Source of the DNA: Limobrevibacterium gyesilva
Lineage (GTDB): Bacteria; Pseudomonadota; Alphaproteobacteria; Acetobacterales; Acetobacteraceae
Assembly: GCF_025989185.1 (NCBI RefSeq)
Contig: NZ_JAPDNT010000039.1
Span: 1 to 36,011, forward strand
Reading direction: 5' to 3'
DNA: 36,011 bases
Shown one piece after another: positions 7,546-16,331 of this stretch. Each line of letters begins with the position of its first letter. The stretch's first letter is position 1. Both the position numbers and the translations under genes were made by a program. The notes under the pieces were generated by a model. The model saw only the letters and a list, made by a program, of their open reading frames with translations, had not been told where the DNA came from and made no database searches.

Positions 7546-8570
7546 TTCGGCACCTTGCGCGGATCGAAGGCGTCGCGCACCGCCTCGCCGATGAACACCA
7601 GCAGCGTCAGCAGCCCGCCCAGCACGACGAAGGCGGTGATGCCCAGCCAGGGGGCCTGCAGGTTGTTCTTGCCCTGGTTGACCAGCTCGCCCAGCGACGG
7701 CGAGCCCGGCGGCAGGCCGAAGCCCAGGAAATCGAGCGCGGCCAGGATGGTCACCGAGCCGGACAGGGTGAATGGCAGGAAGGTCAGCGTCGCCACCATG
7801 GCGTTGGGCAGGATATGGCGCCACATCACCGCCACGTCGGACACGCCCAGCGCCTTGGCGGCGCGCACATATTCCAGGTTGCGCCCGCGCAGGAACTCCG
7901 CCCGCACCACGCCGGTCAGCGACATCCAGCTGAACAGCAGCAGGAACACCAGCAGGATCCAGAAGCTGGGCGTGAGGATGCTGCCCAGGATGATCAGCAG
8001 ATAGAGCTGCGGCATCCCCGACCAGATCTCGATGAAGCGCTGGAACAGCAGGTCCACCAGGCCGCCGCGATAGCCCTGTATGGCGCCGGCGGCGATGCCG
8101 ACCGCCGAGGAGATGATGGTCAGGGTGAAGCCGAACAGCACCGACAGGCGGAATCCGTAGATCACGCGGGCGGCCACGTCGCGGGCCAGATCGTCGGTGC
8201 CCAGCGGGTTGCGCCAGCTGGGCGGCGCGGGCGCCGGCACCGGCAGGTCCTTCACCACGGTGTTGTAGGAATAGGGAAGGGCCGGCCAGATCATCCACCC
8301 CTTGGCGTTGATCGTCCTGGCGAGCACCGGGTCGGTGAAGTCCGCCTCGGTGGGCATGAGGTCCGGGCCGAACGTGTCCTCGCTGTAGTCCTGCAGCACG
8401 GGACAATACCAATGCCCGTCGAAGCGGATCAGCAGCGGCCGGTCGTTGGCGATGAACTCGGCGAACAGGCTGAGGACGAAGAAGATCAGGAAGATCCAGA
8501 GCGACGAGAAGCCGCGCCGGTGCGCCGTGAAGATGGCGAGGCGGCGCCTGGTGAGCGGCGATAGCGCCAT
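7542..8570 (-). CDS. yejE: Oligopeptide ABC transporter permease YejE
   Basis: A 342-residue inner-membrane permease. One N-terminal membrane segment (IFLIFFVLSLFAEFIA) is followed by a periplasmic insert with NPLGTDDLARDV, a motif of the OppC/DppC class, and then the five-helix transport core. The cytoplasmic coupling loop is visible as EYVRAAKALGVSDVAVMWRHILPN. The relatively long periplasmic insert with DGHWYCPVLQDY is typical of YejE. The ATG at 8570 overlaps the yejB stop (TAATG). It pairs with YejB to form the channel. Confidence 0.95.
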   Translation of the reverse strand: MALSPLTRRRLAIFTAHRRGFSSLWIFLIFFVLSLFAEFIANDRPLLIRFDGHWYCPVLQDYSEDTFGPDLMPTEADFTDPVLARTINAKGWMIWPALPYSYNTVVKDLPVPAPAPPSWRNPLGTDDLARDVAARVIYGFRLSVLFGFTLTIISSAVGIAAGAIQGYRGGLVDLLFQRFIEIWSGMPQLYLLIILGSILTPSFWILLVFLLLFSWMSLTGVVRAEFLRGRNLEYVRAAKALGVSDVAVMWRHILPNAMVATLTFLPFTLSGSVTILAALDFLGFGLPPGSPSLGELVNQGKNNLQAPWLGITAFVVLGGLLTLLVFIGEAVRDAFDPRKVPN

Positions 8571-9649
8571 TACTTGCGCGCCTCGAAATCGATGCGCGGA
8601 TCGACGATCGTGTACATCACGTCGCCGACGATCTGCATCAGCAGGCCCAGCAGCGTGAAGATGTAGAGGGTGCCGAACATGACGGGGTAGTCGCGCCGGA
8701 TCGCCGCCTCGAAGCCGAGCTGCCCCAGCCCGTCGAGCGAGAAGATGATCTCTACCATCAGCGCCGACGAGAACAGGATGCCGATGAACGCCGCGGGGAA
8801 GCCGGCGATGATCAGCAGCATCGCGTTGCGGAAGATGTGGCCGTACAGGACGCGCTGCTCGGAGGCGCCCTTGGCGCGGGCGGTGACGACGTACTGCTTG
8901 CGGATCTCCTCCATGAAGCAGTTCTTGGTCAGCATGGTCAGGCTGGCGAAGCCGCTGACGACGAGCGCGAGCGTCGGCAGCACCATGTGCCACAGGTAGT
9001 CCGTAATGCGCGCGGCCAGGCCCCAGTTCTGCGAATCCGGGCTGGTCAGGCCGCGCAGCGGGAACCATTGGACGAAGCTGCCGCCGGCGAACAGCACCAC
9101 CAGCAGGATCGCGAACAGGAAGCCGGGCACCGCATAGCCCACCAGCACCGCGGCGCTGCTGGCCACGTCGAACCGGCTGCCGTCGCGCACCGCCTTGGCG
9201 ATGCCGAGCGGGATCGAGACGAAATACACCAGCAGCGTCGACCATAATCCCAGCGAGACGCTGACCGGCATCTTCTGGCCGATCAGCTTCAGCACCGACT
9301 CGTCGCGAAAGAAGCTGCGGCCGAAATCGAAGCGCAGATAGTCACGCAGCATCAGCAGGAAACGCTCGTGCGCCGGCTTGTCGAAGCCGAACATCTTCTT
9401 GATGTCGGCCACGATATGCGGATCGAGCCCGCGCGCGCCGCGATAGGTGCCGTCGCCGCCCGGCATCGCCTCGGCGGCGCCCTGGCCGGTGATGCGGCTG
9501 GTGACGCCGGCGCCGCGGCCTTTCAGCTCCGCCATCATCTGCTCCACGGGGCCGCCCGGCGCGAACTGCACGATCACGAAATTGATCGCGATGATGCCCA
9601 GCAGCGTCGGGATCACCAGAAACAGGCGGCGGACCAGATAGCCAACCAT
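8570..9649 (-). CDS. yejB: Oligopeptide ABC transporter permease YejB
   Basis: A 359-residue permease of the OppB/DppB class. It starts with [16 protein letters not shown], the classic first helix of this class, followed by [10 protein letters not shown] long insert specific to YejB precedes the transport core, and the coupling loop reads [24 protein letters not shown]. Stop overlaps the yejE start. The upstream gap to yejA is 54 bases and contains a hairpin. Confidence 0.95.
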   Translation of the reverse strand: MVGYLVRRLFLVIPTLLGIIAINFVIVQFAPGGPVEQMMAELKGRGAGVTSRITGQGAAEAMPGGDGTYRGARGLDPHIVADIKKMFGFDKPAHERFLLMLRDYLRFDFGRSFFRDESVLKLIGQKMPVSVSLGLWSTLLVYFVSIPLGIAKAVRDGSRFDVASSAAVLVGYAVPGFLFAILLVVLFAGGSFVQWFPLRGLTSPDSQNWGLAARITDYLWHMVLPTLALVVSGFASLTMLTKNCFMEEIRKQYVVTARAKGASEQRVLYGHIFRNAMLLIIAGFPAAFIGILFSSALMVEIIFSLDGLGQLGFEAAIRRDYPVMFGTLYIFTLLGLLMQIVGDVMYTIVDPRIDFEARK

Positions 9650-9661
9650 CGGCTCAGCACG

Positions 9662-9680
9662 CCAGGGGCATCGCCCCCGG
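9662..9680 (-). repeat. Hairpin between yejA and yejB
   Basis: Arms CCAGGGGC (9662-9669) and GCCCCCGG (9673-9680) pair over 8 positions with one mismatch around an ATC loop. It lies just after the binding-protein gene and before the permease genes. Such hairpins often protect the upstream message from 3' decay or reduce read-through, which would give more binding protein than permease; that role is inferred. Confidence 0.4.
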
Positions 9681-9703
9681 CCTCCGGCTGGCGGCGACGG
9701 TCG

Positions 9704-11575
9704 TCATCGGGCCAAGTTGCCGCTGCGGCGCGCTTCGTCCGTGGCGGCGGCGCGCGCCGGGTCGATCCACCAGCTGTCGAACGCGAGGCCCGTGCGCACC
9801 GGCTTGTCCGGCTTGCCGAAGCGGTCCCAATAGGCGACGCGCACCGACTGCAGGTGCCATTGCGGCACCACGTACCAGCCCCATAGCAGCACCCGATCCA
9901 GCGCGCGCGTCGCGGTCACCAGCCGTTCGCGGTCGGACGCGTTCACCACCTGGTCGACCAGCGCGTCCACCACGGGGTCGCAGATCCCCATCAGGTTGTC
10001 CCCGCCCTCCGGCCGCGCGCTGGCGCAGGTCCAGTAGCCGGACTGCTCGTTGCCCGGGCTTTCGGATTCGCCGATGGCGACCACCGACATGTCGTAATCA
10101 TAACTGTCCATCAGCCGCTGGTACTGCGCCGGGTCCACCGTGCGCACCCGCGCGTCGACCCCGAGCCGGGCCAGCCACTGGACATAGGGCAGCGACACGC
10201 GCTCGAACGCCGGCTGGTCGAGCAGGATCTCGAAGCTGAAGGGCTGGCCCTGCGCGTTGACCAGCTTGCGGTCCCGCACCTCCCAGCCCGCTTCCTTCAG
10301 CAGCGCCAGCGCCCGGCGCAGCTCCGCGCGGTTGTTGCCGGAGCCGTCGGTCACCGGCAGCTTGTAGGGCTCGGTGAACAGCTGTGGCGGCAGCTTGTCG
10401 CGGTACTTGTCGAGCAGCGCCAGCTCGGCGCCCTCAGGCAGGCCGGAGGACGCGAGATCGCTGTTGCTGAAGTAGCTGTCGGTGCGGGTGTAGCTGCCAT
10501 AGAACAGGTTGGCGTTCGCCCATTCGAAGTCGAACACCAGCGCAAGCGCCTGGCGCACGCGCACGTCGCGGAACAGCGGGCGGCGGGTGTTCATGCCGTA
10601 GCCCTGCATGCCCGTGGGCATATGGTGTCGTAGCAGCTCCTTCTTCACGAGGCCCTTCTGCACCGCCGGGAAATCGTAGCCGGTCGCCCAGTCCTTGGCG
10701 ATGTTCTCTTCGCGGAAATCGGTCTGGCCGGCCTTGAACGCCTCCATGGCCACGGTGGCGTCGCGGAAATACTCGGTGCGCCGCTGGTCGAAATTGGCCA
10801 GGCCCCTGGCCGTGGGCAGGTCGCGCGCCCAGTAGTCCTTCACCCGCTCCATCACCAGCGTCCGGCCGAATTCGAACCGGCCGATCCGGTAGGGGCCGGA
10901 GCCCAGCGGCGGCTCGGTCAGCGGGCGGTCGAAATCGCGGCCCGCCCACCAGTGCTTCGGCAGCACCGCCATCTGGCCGAGGATCAGCGGCAATTCGCGG
11001 TTGTGGGCCGACTTGAAGCGGAACACCACGCGGCGCGGACCCTCGGCGGTCACGCTGGCCACGTCGGCATAGTATTGCCGGTAGAACGGGCGGCCCTTCT
11101 CCAGCAGCATGTTGAAGGTCCAGACCACGTCCTCGGCGGTCACCGGCGTGCCGTCGTGGAACCGCGCCTGCGGCCGCAGCTCGAAGGTCACGCCCAGGTG
11201 GTCGGCCGGGATCTCGATGGTTTCGGCCAGATGGCCATAGGCGCCCTCGGCCTCGTCCGCGTTCGGCCGCAGCAGCGTGTCCCAGACCCGGCTGACATCG
11301 GCCGCGGCCGTGCCGCGAACGATGAAGGGATTGAAGCTGTCGAACGTGCCGACGGCGCTCAGCGCCACCTCGCCGCCCTTCGGCGCATCCGGGTTGACGT
11401 AGGGGAAATGGGTGAAGCCCGGCGGCAGGGCTGGCTTGCCCATCAGCGACAGGCCATGCACGCGGTTCACGGCCTGGTCCTGGGCGGTCGGCACAGGTGC
11501 CGGCTGCGCGCGCGCGGCGCCGGGGATGCCGGCCGCAAGGCCGGCCAACAGCAGGATCGTCACCATGGATCGCAT
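9704..11575 (-). CDS. yejA: Oligopeptide ABC transporter, periplasmic substrate-binding protein YejA
   Basis: A 623-residue family 5 extracellular solute-binding protein. ATG 11575 has GGAAGG six bases upstream; an open frame extends to 11698 but its extra residues are not signal-like. The signal peptide MRSMVTILLLAGLAAG ends near ARAQ (residues 21-24). Family features: HGLSLMGKPALPPGFTHFPY at the mature N-terminus, characteristic of YejA, then GTFDSFNPF and FELRPQARFHDGTPVTAEDVVWTF in consecutive segments, the latter being the standard family 5 signature. In the cell envelope it captures peptides (in enterobacteria also microcin C) for the YejBEF translocator. Confidence 0.95.
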   Translation of the reverse strand: MRSMVTILLLAGLAAGIPGAARAQPAPVPTAQDQAVNRVHGLSLMGKPALPPGFTHFPYVNPDAPKGGEVALSAVGTFDSFNPFIVRGTAAADVSRVWDTLLRPNADEAEGAYGHLAETIEIPADHLGVTFELRPQARFHDGTPVTAEDVVWTFNMLLEKGRPFYRQYYADVASVTAEGPRRVVFRFKSAHNRELPLILGQMAVLPKHWWAGRDFDRPLTEPPLGSGPYRIGRFEFGRTLVMERVKDYWARDLPTARGLANFDQRRTEYFRDATVAMEAFKAGQTDFREENIAKDWATGYDFPAVQKGLVKKELLRHHMPTGMQGYGMNTRRPLFRDVRVRQALALVFDFEWANANLFYGSYTRTDSYFSNSDLASSGLPEGAELALLDKYRDKLPPQLFTEPYKLPVTDGSGNNRAELRRALALLKEAGWEVRDRKLVNAQGQPFSFEILLDQPAFERVSLPYVQWLARLGVDARVRTVDPAQYQRLMDSYDYDMSVVAIGESESPGNEQSGYWTCASARPEGGDNLMGICDPVVDALVDQVVNASDRERLVTATRALDRVLLWGWYVVPQWHLQSVRVAYWDRFGKPDKPVRTGLAFDSWWIDPARAAATDEARRSGNLAR

Positions 11576-11651
11576 GGATCGCCTTCCATCGGTTGCCGAC
11601 TCCATAGGGGCCACCGTGGAGGGGGGCTGGTCAAGCACCCGCTTGCGGGAA

Positions 11652-12440
11652 TCAGCCGGCGAGGAGCGAAACCGCCTGCTCCAGCAGCGCCGGGTCACCC
11701 ACGGCCAGCGTGTGCCCGTCGCTGTCGGGCGCCAGTCGCCTGCCTTTCCAGTCGGTTACGCGGCCGCCCGCGCCCTCGATGACCGGGACCAGGGCGGCCC
11801 AGTCCCAGATCTTCATGGTGGCCTCGGCGACGATGTCGATCTGCCCCAGCGCCAGCAGGCCGTGGCCGTAGCAGTCGCCGCCGAAGCTGGTGCGGCGCAC
11901 CGCCTGGTGCAGCCGCTCCCAGTGCGGCTGGTCCTCCGGGCCGAACATCTCGGGGGTGGTGAGCGACAGCTCCGCCTCCGCCAGCGTGGCACAGGGCCGG
12001 CACCCGGCGCGGCCGCCGAACGGGCCGCGGAAGCTGGTCGGGCGGCCGGCGGCGCCGATCCAGCGCTCGCCGGTCACCGGCTGGTCGATGACACCCAGGA
12101 TCGGCCGGTCGTCCTGCAGCAAAGCGATCAGCGTGCCGAACACGGGGCGGCCGGTGATGAAGGCGCGGGTGCCGTCGATCGGGTCCAGCACCCAGCGCAG
12201 CCCGGCCTGGGCGTTCTGCAGGCCGAACTCCTCGCCGAGGATGCCGTGTTCGGGGAACCGCTCACCCAGCACCGCCCGCATCGCCTGCTCGGCGGTGCGG
12301 TCGGCAATGGTCACCGGGCTCGCGTCGCTCTTGAGGTCGGCGGACAGGCCGGCGCGGAAGAACGGCCGGATGACCGCGCCGGCGACGTCGGCCGCGGCCT
12401 CGGCCGCCCGGATCAGCGCATCGATGTCCAGGCGGGTCAC
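11652..12440 (-). CDS. hisN: Inositol monophosphatase family, probable histidinol-phosphatase HisN
   Basis: A 262-residue lithium-sensitive phosphatase fold enzyme. Metal-binding motifs are complete: GEE (69-71), DPIDGT (86-91) and WDWAA (212-216), the last providing the final aspartate. The family includes inositol-1-phosphatase, CysQ and HisN; the GILGEEFG and WVLDPIDGTRAFITG forms fit the HisN group best, which dephosphorylates histidinol phosphate. The start GTG 12440 is chosen because the aligned family start VTRLDIDALI begins there and no ATG is near; the ribosome site is weak. It lies 20 bases after the cytochrome c stop and is probably co-transcribed with it. Confidence 0.85.
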   Translation of the reverse strand: MTRLDIDALIRAAEAAADVAGAVIRPFFRAGLSADLKSDASPVTIADRTAEQAMRAVLGERFPEHGILGEEFGLQNAQAGLRWVLDPIDGTRAFITGRPVFGTLIALLQDDRPILGVIDQPVTGERWIGAAGRPTSFRGPFGGRAGCRPCATLAEAELSLTTPEMFGPEDQPHWERLHQAVRRTSFGGDCYGHGLLALGQIDIVAEATMKIWDWAALVPVIEGAGGRVTDWKGRRLAPDSDGHTLAVGDPALLEQAVSLLAG

Positions 12441-12460
12441 CGGCTCGCCGCGCCAGGGGG

Positions 12461-13000
12461 TTATTGCGGCAGCGGCTCGGGGGTCTTCGACAGGGAGCGC
12501 AGATAGGCGATCACGTTGGCCCGGTCTTTGTCGCTGTTGATGCCGGCGAACGCCATGCGCGTGCCGGGCGCATAGGCGCTGGGCTTCTTCAGCCAGTGGT
12601 TCAGCTCCTCGTACGACCAGGGGCCCTGCTTGCTCTTGATGGCGTTCGAGTAGTTGAACCCCTCCGCCGCGGCATGCGCCCGGCCCACGACACCGTAGAG
12701 GTCGGGGCCGACGCCGTTCTTGCCGCCTTCGACGAAGGTGTGGCAGGCCGCGCACAGCTTCTTGGCCGTGGCCTCGCCGGCCGCCGGGTCGGCGGCAGCG
12801 AGCAGCGGGCCGATCGGCGTCAGCGCCTCTTCCTTGGTGGCGGCGGCGGCGACCGGGGCGGCTTCGCCCTCGATCTTGATCGCGCTCTCCTTGAGCGGCT
12901 TCGGATGCACGAGGCCGTCGCCGACGATGCCCGCAACCATGAAGACGATGCCGGCCACGAGGACCGCTGCAGCCGCCTTGTTGACCTCCATGCTATCCAT
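12461..13000 (-). CDS. Membrane-anchored c-type cytochrome
   Basis: A 179-residue monohaem cytochrome c. A single N-terminal uncleaved helix (about residues 9-27, AAAAVLVAGIVFMVAGIVG) anchors it facing the periplasm. An Ala-rich linker follows, then the haem site CAACH (Cys83, Cys86, His87) and the sixth ligand Met149 in GTRMAFAG. Fold class I, similar to CycM/cytochrome c552 types that pass electrons to terminal oxidases. A second Met start at 12991 is possible. It is divergent from kdsB across 132 bases, an arrangement I recall from other Rhodospirillales. Confidence 0.93.
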   Translation of the reverse strand: MDSMEVNKAAAAVLVAGIVFMVAGIVGDGLVHPKPLKESAIKIEGEAAPVAAAATKEEALTPIGPLLAAADPAAGEATAKKLCAACHTFVEGGKNGVGPDLYGVVGRAHAAAEGFNYSNAIKSKQGPWSYEELNHWLKKPSAYAPGTRMAFAGINSDKDRANVIAYLRSLSKTPEPLPQ

Positions 13001-13132
13001 TCAGCGCATTCCCCGCGAGAGAGCCGGACGCCGCCCGGGTCACGTTGCGCGACACGGGCGGGATACCTAAGGTGCGGCGCACCATAGGGAAGGGACGCGC
13101 GTGCTTCAACCCACGCCCGCTGCACTCGCCGC

Positions 13133-13897
13133 ATGAATCCAATCGTCGTCATCCCCTCGCGCATGGCCGCGACCCGGCTGCCCGGAAAGCCGCTGGCCGA
13201 CATCCACGGCCGCCCCATGATCGTGCACGTGCTCGACCGCGGGCGCGAGGCCGAGATCGGCCCGGTGGCCGTGGCCTGCGCCGACCCCGAGATCGTCGAC
13301 GCCGTGCGCGCCGCCGGCGGCACCGCGGTGCTCACCGACCCGTCGCTGCCGCGCGGGTCGGACCGGGTGCATGCCGCCCTTGCCATACTGGATCCGCAGG
13401 GCCGTCATGATGTCGTGGTGAACCTGCAGGGCGACCTGCCGACGATCCCGCCCGACTACCTGCGCGCCGTGCTGTCACCGCTGGCCGATCCCGCCATCGA
13501 CATCTCGACCCTGGTGGCGCCCATCACCACGCCCGAGGAAGCCGCCGCCGCCTCGGTGGTGAAGGCCGCCTGCGCCTTCGACGGCGGCCGCGCGGTCTCG
13601 CCGGCGCTGTATTTCTCCCGCGCCGCGATTCCGTCCGGCGAGGGGCCGCTGTGGCATCATATCGGCATCTACGCCTTCCGCCGGCAGGCGCTGGCCCGGT
13701 TCGTGGCGCTGCCGGAATCGCCGCTGGAGCGCCGGGAGAGCCTGGAGCAGCTGCGCGCGCTCGAGGCCGGGATGCGCATCTCCTGCGCCCGCGTGGAGCA
13801 CGCGCCGTTCGGCGTGGACACGCCCGCCGACCTCGAGCGCGCCCGCATCGCCCTGTCGCCCGAAAACTGGCCCACCGCATCCGGAACAACTGCATGA
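13133..13897 (+). CDS. kdsB: 3-deoxy-manno-octulosonate cytidylyltransferase (CMP-KDO synthetase)
   Basis: Activates KDO with CTP for lipid A/LPS core assembly in the cytoplasm. 254 aa, the usual length. The nucleotide-binding start reads VVIPSRMAATRLPGKPLADI, followed by GRPMIVHVLDR. GSDRV contains the substrate Arg, NLQGDLP provides the metal-binding Asp, and HIGIYAFRR is the conserved late motif (usually HIGIYAYR). The stop overlaps the pheA start by ATGA, so the two are translationally coupled although they serve different pathways. Confidence 0.97.
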   Translation: MNPIVVIPSRMAATRLPGKPLADIHGRPMIVHVLDRGREAEIGPVAVACADPEIVDAVRAAGGTAVLTDPSLPRGSDRVHAALAILDPQGRHDVVVNLQGDLPTIPPDYLRAVLSPLADPAIDISTLVAPITTPEEAAAASVVKAACAFDGGRAVSPALYFSRAAIPSGEGPLWHHIGIYAFRRQALARFVALPESPLERRESLEQLRALEAGMRISCARVEHAPFGVDTPADLERARIALSPENWPTASGTTA

Positions 13898-14805
13898 CTG
13901 GCACCCAAGCCACCGGCACCCAAGCCACCGGCGTCCTCGCCGCCGCTCCCCGCCTCACCGGCACGATCGCCTTCCAGGGCAGGCCGGGCGCCTATTCCGA
14001 CCTGGCCTGCCGTACCGCCTATCCGAAATGGAAGACGCTGCCCTGCGCGACCTTCGAGGCGGCGATGGACGCGCTGCGGTCCGGTGCCGCCGACCTGGCC
14101 ATGCTGCCCTGCGAGAACAGCCTGGCCGGGCGCGTGCCGGACATCCATCATTTGCTGCCGGACTCCGGCCTGTACGTGGTCGGCGAGGCGTTCCAGCGCG
14201 TGGAACACTGCCTGCTGGCGCCGAAGGGTGCCACGCTGAAGACCATCCGGCGCGCGCATTCGCACGCGGTGGCGCTCGGCCAGGTCCGCAAGATCCTGAA
14301 AGAGCTGAATCTGCAGGCCGTGGTGGAGGCCGACACCGCCGGCTCCGCCGAGCAGGTGGCCGGCTGGAACAATCCCGAGGACTGCGCCATCGCCTCCTCG
14401 CTGGCCGCCGAGCTGTTCGGGCTCGAGATCCTGCGCAGCAATGTCGAGGACGCCGCCCACAACACCACCCGCTTCTATGTGATGTCGCGCACGCGCCCCT
14501 TTGTCTCGCCGGACGCGCCGGGGCTGATGACCACCTTCGTCTTCCGGGTGCGCAACGTGCCGGCGGCCCTCTACAAGGCGCTGGGCGGCTTCGCCACCAA
14601 CGGCGTGAACATGACCAAGCTGGAGAGCTACATGATCGGCGGCCAGTTCACCGCCACCCAGTTCCTGTGCGATGTCGAAGGCCACCCCGAACAGCCTGCG
14701 CTGCGCCGGGCGCTTGAGGAATTGTCGTTCTTCTCGCGCGAGGCGCGCATCCTCGGGGTCTATCCGGCCGCGGCGTTCCGGGCGGAACAGGACAGCGCGG
14801 ACTGA
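13894..14805 (+). CDS. pheA: Prephenate dehydratase
   Basis: Monofunctional enzyme converting prephenate to phenylpyruvate in phenylalanine synthesis; 303 aa, with no chorismate mutase domain. The catalytic domain runs from IAFQGRPGAYSD to NTTRFYVM, which carries the TRF motif with the catalytic Thr. LPCENSLAGRV corresponds to the ENS(x)xGxV motif. The C-terminal ACT domain contains ALYKALGGFATNGVNMTKLE and then ESYM in place of the ESRP known in enteric enzymes. A variable N-terminal tail holds a tandem GTQAT duplication. Start overlaps kdsB (ATGA). Confidence 0.97.
   Translation: MTGTQATGTQATGVLAAAPRLTGTIAFQGRPGAYSDLACRTAYPKWKTLPCATFEAAMDALRSGAADLAMLPCENSLAGRVPDIHHLLPDSGLYVVGEAFQRVEHCLLAPKGATLKTIRRAHSHAVALGQVRKILKELNLQAVVEADTAGSAEQVAGWNNPEDCAIASSLAAELFGLEILRSNVEDAAHNTTRFYVMSRTRPFVSPDAPGLMTTFVFRVRNVPAALYKALGGFATNGVNMTKLESYMIGGQFTATQFLCDVEGHPEQPALRRALEELSFFSREARILGVYPAAAFRAEQDSAD
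13900..13929 (+). repeat. Two perfect 15-bp tandem copies in the 5' end of pheA
   Basis: GGCACCCAAGCCACC occurs twice in direct succession (13900-13914, 13915-13929) and the first three bases of a third copy follow. It is in frame and encodes a repeated Gly-Thr-Gln-Ala-Thr in the non-conserved N-terminal tail. Confidence 0.9.
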
Positions 14806-14809
14806 TCGC

Positions 14810-14824
14810 GCCCGGGGTCCGGGC
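14810..14824. terminator. Possible hairpin between convergent pheA and marR
   Basis: GCCCGG, loop GGT, CCGGGC form a 6-bp perfect stem just after the pheA stop and before the end of the marR-type gene. No T-run on either strand, so intrinsic termination is uncertain. Confidence 0.3.
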
Positions 14825-14843
14825 AGGGCCGGTGACGTGACGG

Positions 14844-15305
14844 TCAGGTCCCGGTCAGGGCCTCGGCCTGGTCCGCGAGGCGCCGGGCCAGGGCGGGCGA
14901 AAGGCATTCCGCCAGCCGGGCATGCGCCTCGCGCCAGACCGGGATTGCCGCTTCCAGCCGCCGCGCGCCGGCCTCGGTAAGCCACACGGCCCGGCGCCGC
15001 AGATCGGTCTCGACCGCCGCGATCTCGATCAGGCCCTCGCGCTCGAGCGTGCGCAGATTGCGCGACAGCGTCGATTGTTCGAGCCCGGTGCGCCGGGCCA
15101 ACGCGCCCAGGGTGTCATCATCGGCGGCGGCGATCTCCGCCATCAGGCCAAGCTGCGCCACGCTCAGGCCGCAGCCCGCCAGTTCGCGATCAAGGAACTG
15201 GGTGATGCGCCGGGCGGCCAGCCGGCTGTTCCAGCCGGCGCACGCCTCGACCAGCATGCGGGCATCCGTGCGAAGAGTCTTTCGTGGTTGCGTCGGTGCG
15301 CTCAT
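14844..15305 (-). CDS. MarR family transcriptional regulator
   Basis: A 153-residue winged-helix regulator. The core reads LSVAQLGLMAEIA, then TLGALARRTGLEQSTLSRNL for the recognition helix and LEREGLIEI followed by DLRRRAVWLTEAG for the wing. ATG 15305 gives a standard MarR length. There is no Shine-Dalgarno site before it; a palindrome with TATATA ends six bases upstream, so the message may be leaderless or very short-leadered. It is divergent from the cysteine-synthase-like gene and probably controls both itself and that gene through the palindrome. Confidence 0.92.
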   Translation of the reverse strand: MSAPTQPRKTLRTDARMLVEACAGWNSRLAARRITQFLDRELAGCGLSVAQLGLMAEIAAADDDTLGALARRTGLEQSTLSRNLRTLEREGLIEIAAVETDLRRRAVWLTEAGARRLEAAIPVWREAHARLAECLSPALARRLADQAEALTGT

Positions 15306-15310
15306 GGATG

Positions 15311-15324
15311 CATGTATATACATG
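15311..15324. promoter_or_regulatory. Perfect 14-bp palindrome, probable MarR operator
   Basis: CATGTATATACATG is a perfect inverted repeat in the divergent region between the MarR gene and the PLP enzyme gene; pairing continues beyond one mismatch. It is strikingly AT-rich for this DNA. The central TATATA could act as a -10 element for either strand. A regulator bound here would block both promoters. Confidence 0.65.
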
Positions 15325-15398
15325 AATTGCAGAAACATGGAATGGCCTGCCGGCGGTGATCGGTCCGGAAGGCCGTATCGGAAAAGAAGGCAGCCGTC

Positions 15399-16331
15399 AT
15401 GAACAAGTTGCGCCACGACATCCTGCAGTGCATCGGCAACACGTCGCTGGTGGCGTTGCGCAACGTCGTGCCCGCGAACGGCGCCCGCATCCTGTTGAAA
15501 CTGGAAAGCGAGAACCCCACCGGCAGCATGAAGGACCGCATGGCGCTCGCCATGATCGAAGCGGCCGAGGCGGACGGACGCCTCGCGGCGGGTGGGTCTG
15601 TCGTCGAATATACCGGCGGCAGCACCGGCGTGTCCCTGTCCCTGGTCTGCGCGGTGAAGGGATATCCGCTGCATATCGTGACGTCGGATGCCTTCGCCCG
15701 CGAGAAGCTCGATCACATGAGAGTTCTGGGGGCCAGGCTGCAGATCGTGCGCAGCGACAGCGGCCGCATGACGGCGAAACTGACCCGGGACATGATCGAA
15801 GCCGCCCGCGTCATCGCGGCGGAAACGGGCGCCTTCTGGACCGATCAGATGAACAACAGGGACCAGATGGCGGCCTATCGCAAGCTGGCGGAGGAAATCT
15901 GGAGTCAGACCGGCGGCCGGATCGACGGCTTCGTCCAGAGCGTGGGCACCGCGGCGTCGCTTCGGGGCACCGGAGAAACCCTACGAAATCGCAATGAACA
16001 GATCAGGATCGTTGCCGTGGAGCCCGCCGAATCCCCGGTCCTGTCAGGCGGCAAGCCGGGCGCCCACAAGATCGACGGGATCGGAGCGGGCTTCGTGGTG
16101 CCGCTGTGGCAGGACGGCGTCGCCGATCGGATCGAACAGGTTTCCACCGAAGAGGCTGTGGCCATGAGCATGCGGCTGGCCCGGGAGGAAGGCCTGTTCG
16201 CGGGAACGTCCACCGGCAGCAACGTCGTCGCCGCCCTGCGACTGGCCGACCGATTGGGGCCCGACGCGACCGTCGTCACCGTCATGTGCGATACCGGAAT
16301 GAAATATCTCAGCGCCCGTTCGGCAGCCTGA
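15399..16331 (+). CDS. PLP-dependent cysteine synthase family protein
   Basis: A 310-residue fold-type II PLP enzyme. The Schiff-base lysine is Lys45 in NPTGSMKDR. The substrate loop reads EYTGGSTG (70-77) instead of the TSGNTG of CysK, and the phosphate-binding loop reads SVGTAASLRG instead of a GTGGT form. The late motif PVLSGGKPGAHKIDGIGAGF is retained as in O-acetylserine sulfhydrylases. The start has AGAAGG eight bases upstream. Because both binding loops deviate from CysK/CysM, it may use a different acceptor or nucleophile. The divergent MarR gene points to inducible expression. A housekeeping CysK role is less likely. Confidence 0.88.
   Translation: MNKLRHDILQCIGNTSLVALRNVVPANGARILLKLESENPTGSMKDRMALAMIEAAEADGRLAAGGSVVEYTGGSTGVSLSLVCAVKGYPLHIVTSDAFAREKLDHMRVLGARLQIVRSDSGRMTAKLTRDMIEAARVIAAETGAFWTDQMNNRDQMAAYRKLAEEIWSQTGGRIDGFVQSVGTAASLRGTGETLRNRNEQIRIVAVEPAESPVLSGGKPGAHKIDGIGAGFVVPLWQDGVADRIEQVSTEEAVAMSMRLAREEGLFAGTSTGSNVVAALRLADRLGPDATVVTVMCDTGMKYLSARSAA

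Noticed and set aside
5776-8004. Plus-strand 742-aa frame
   Set aside because: Antisense to yejF and yejE, which have all family motifs; shadow.
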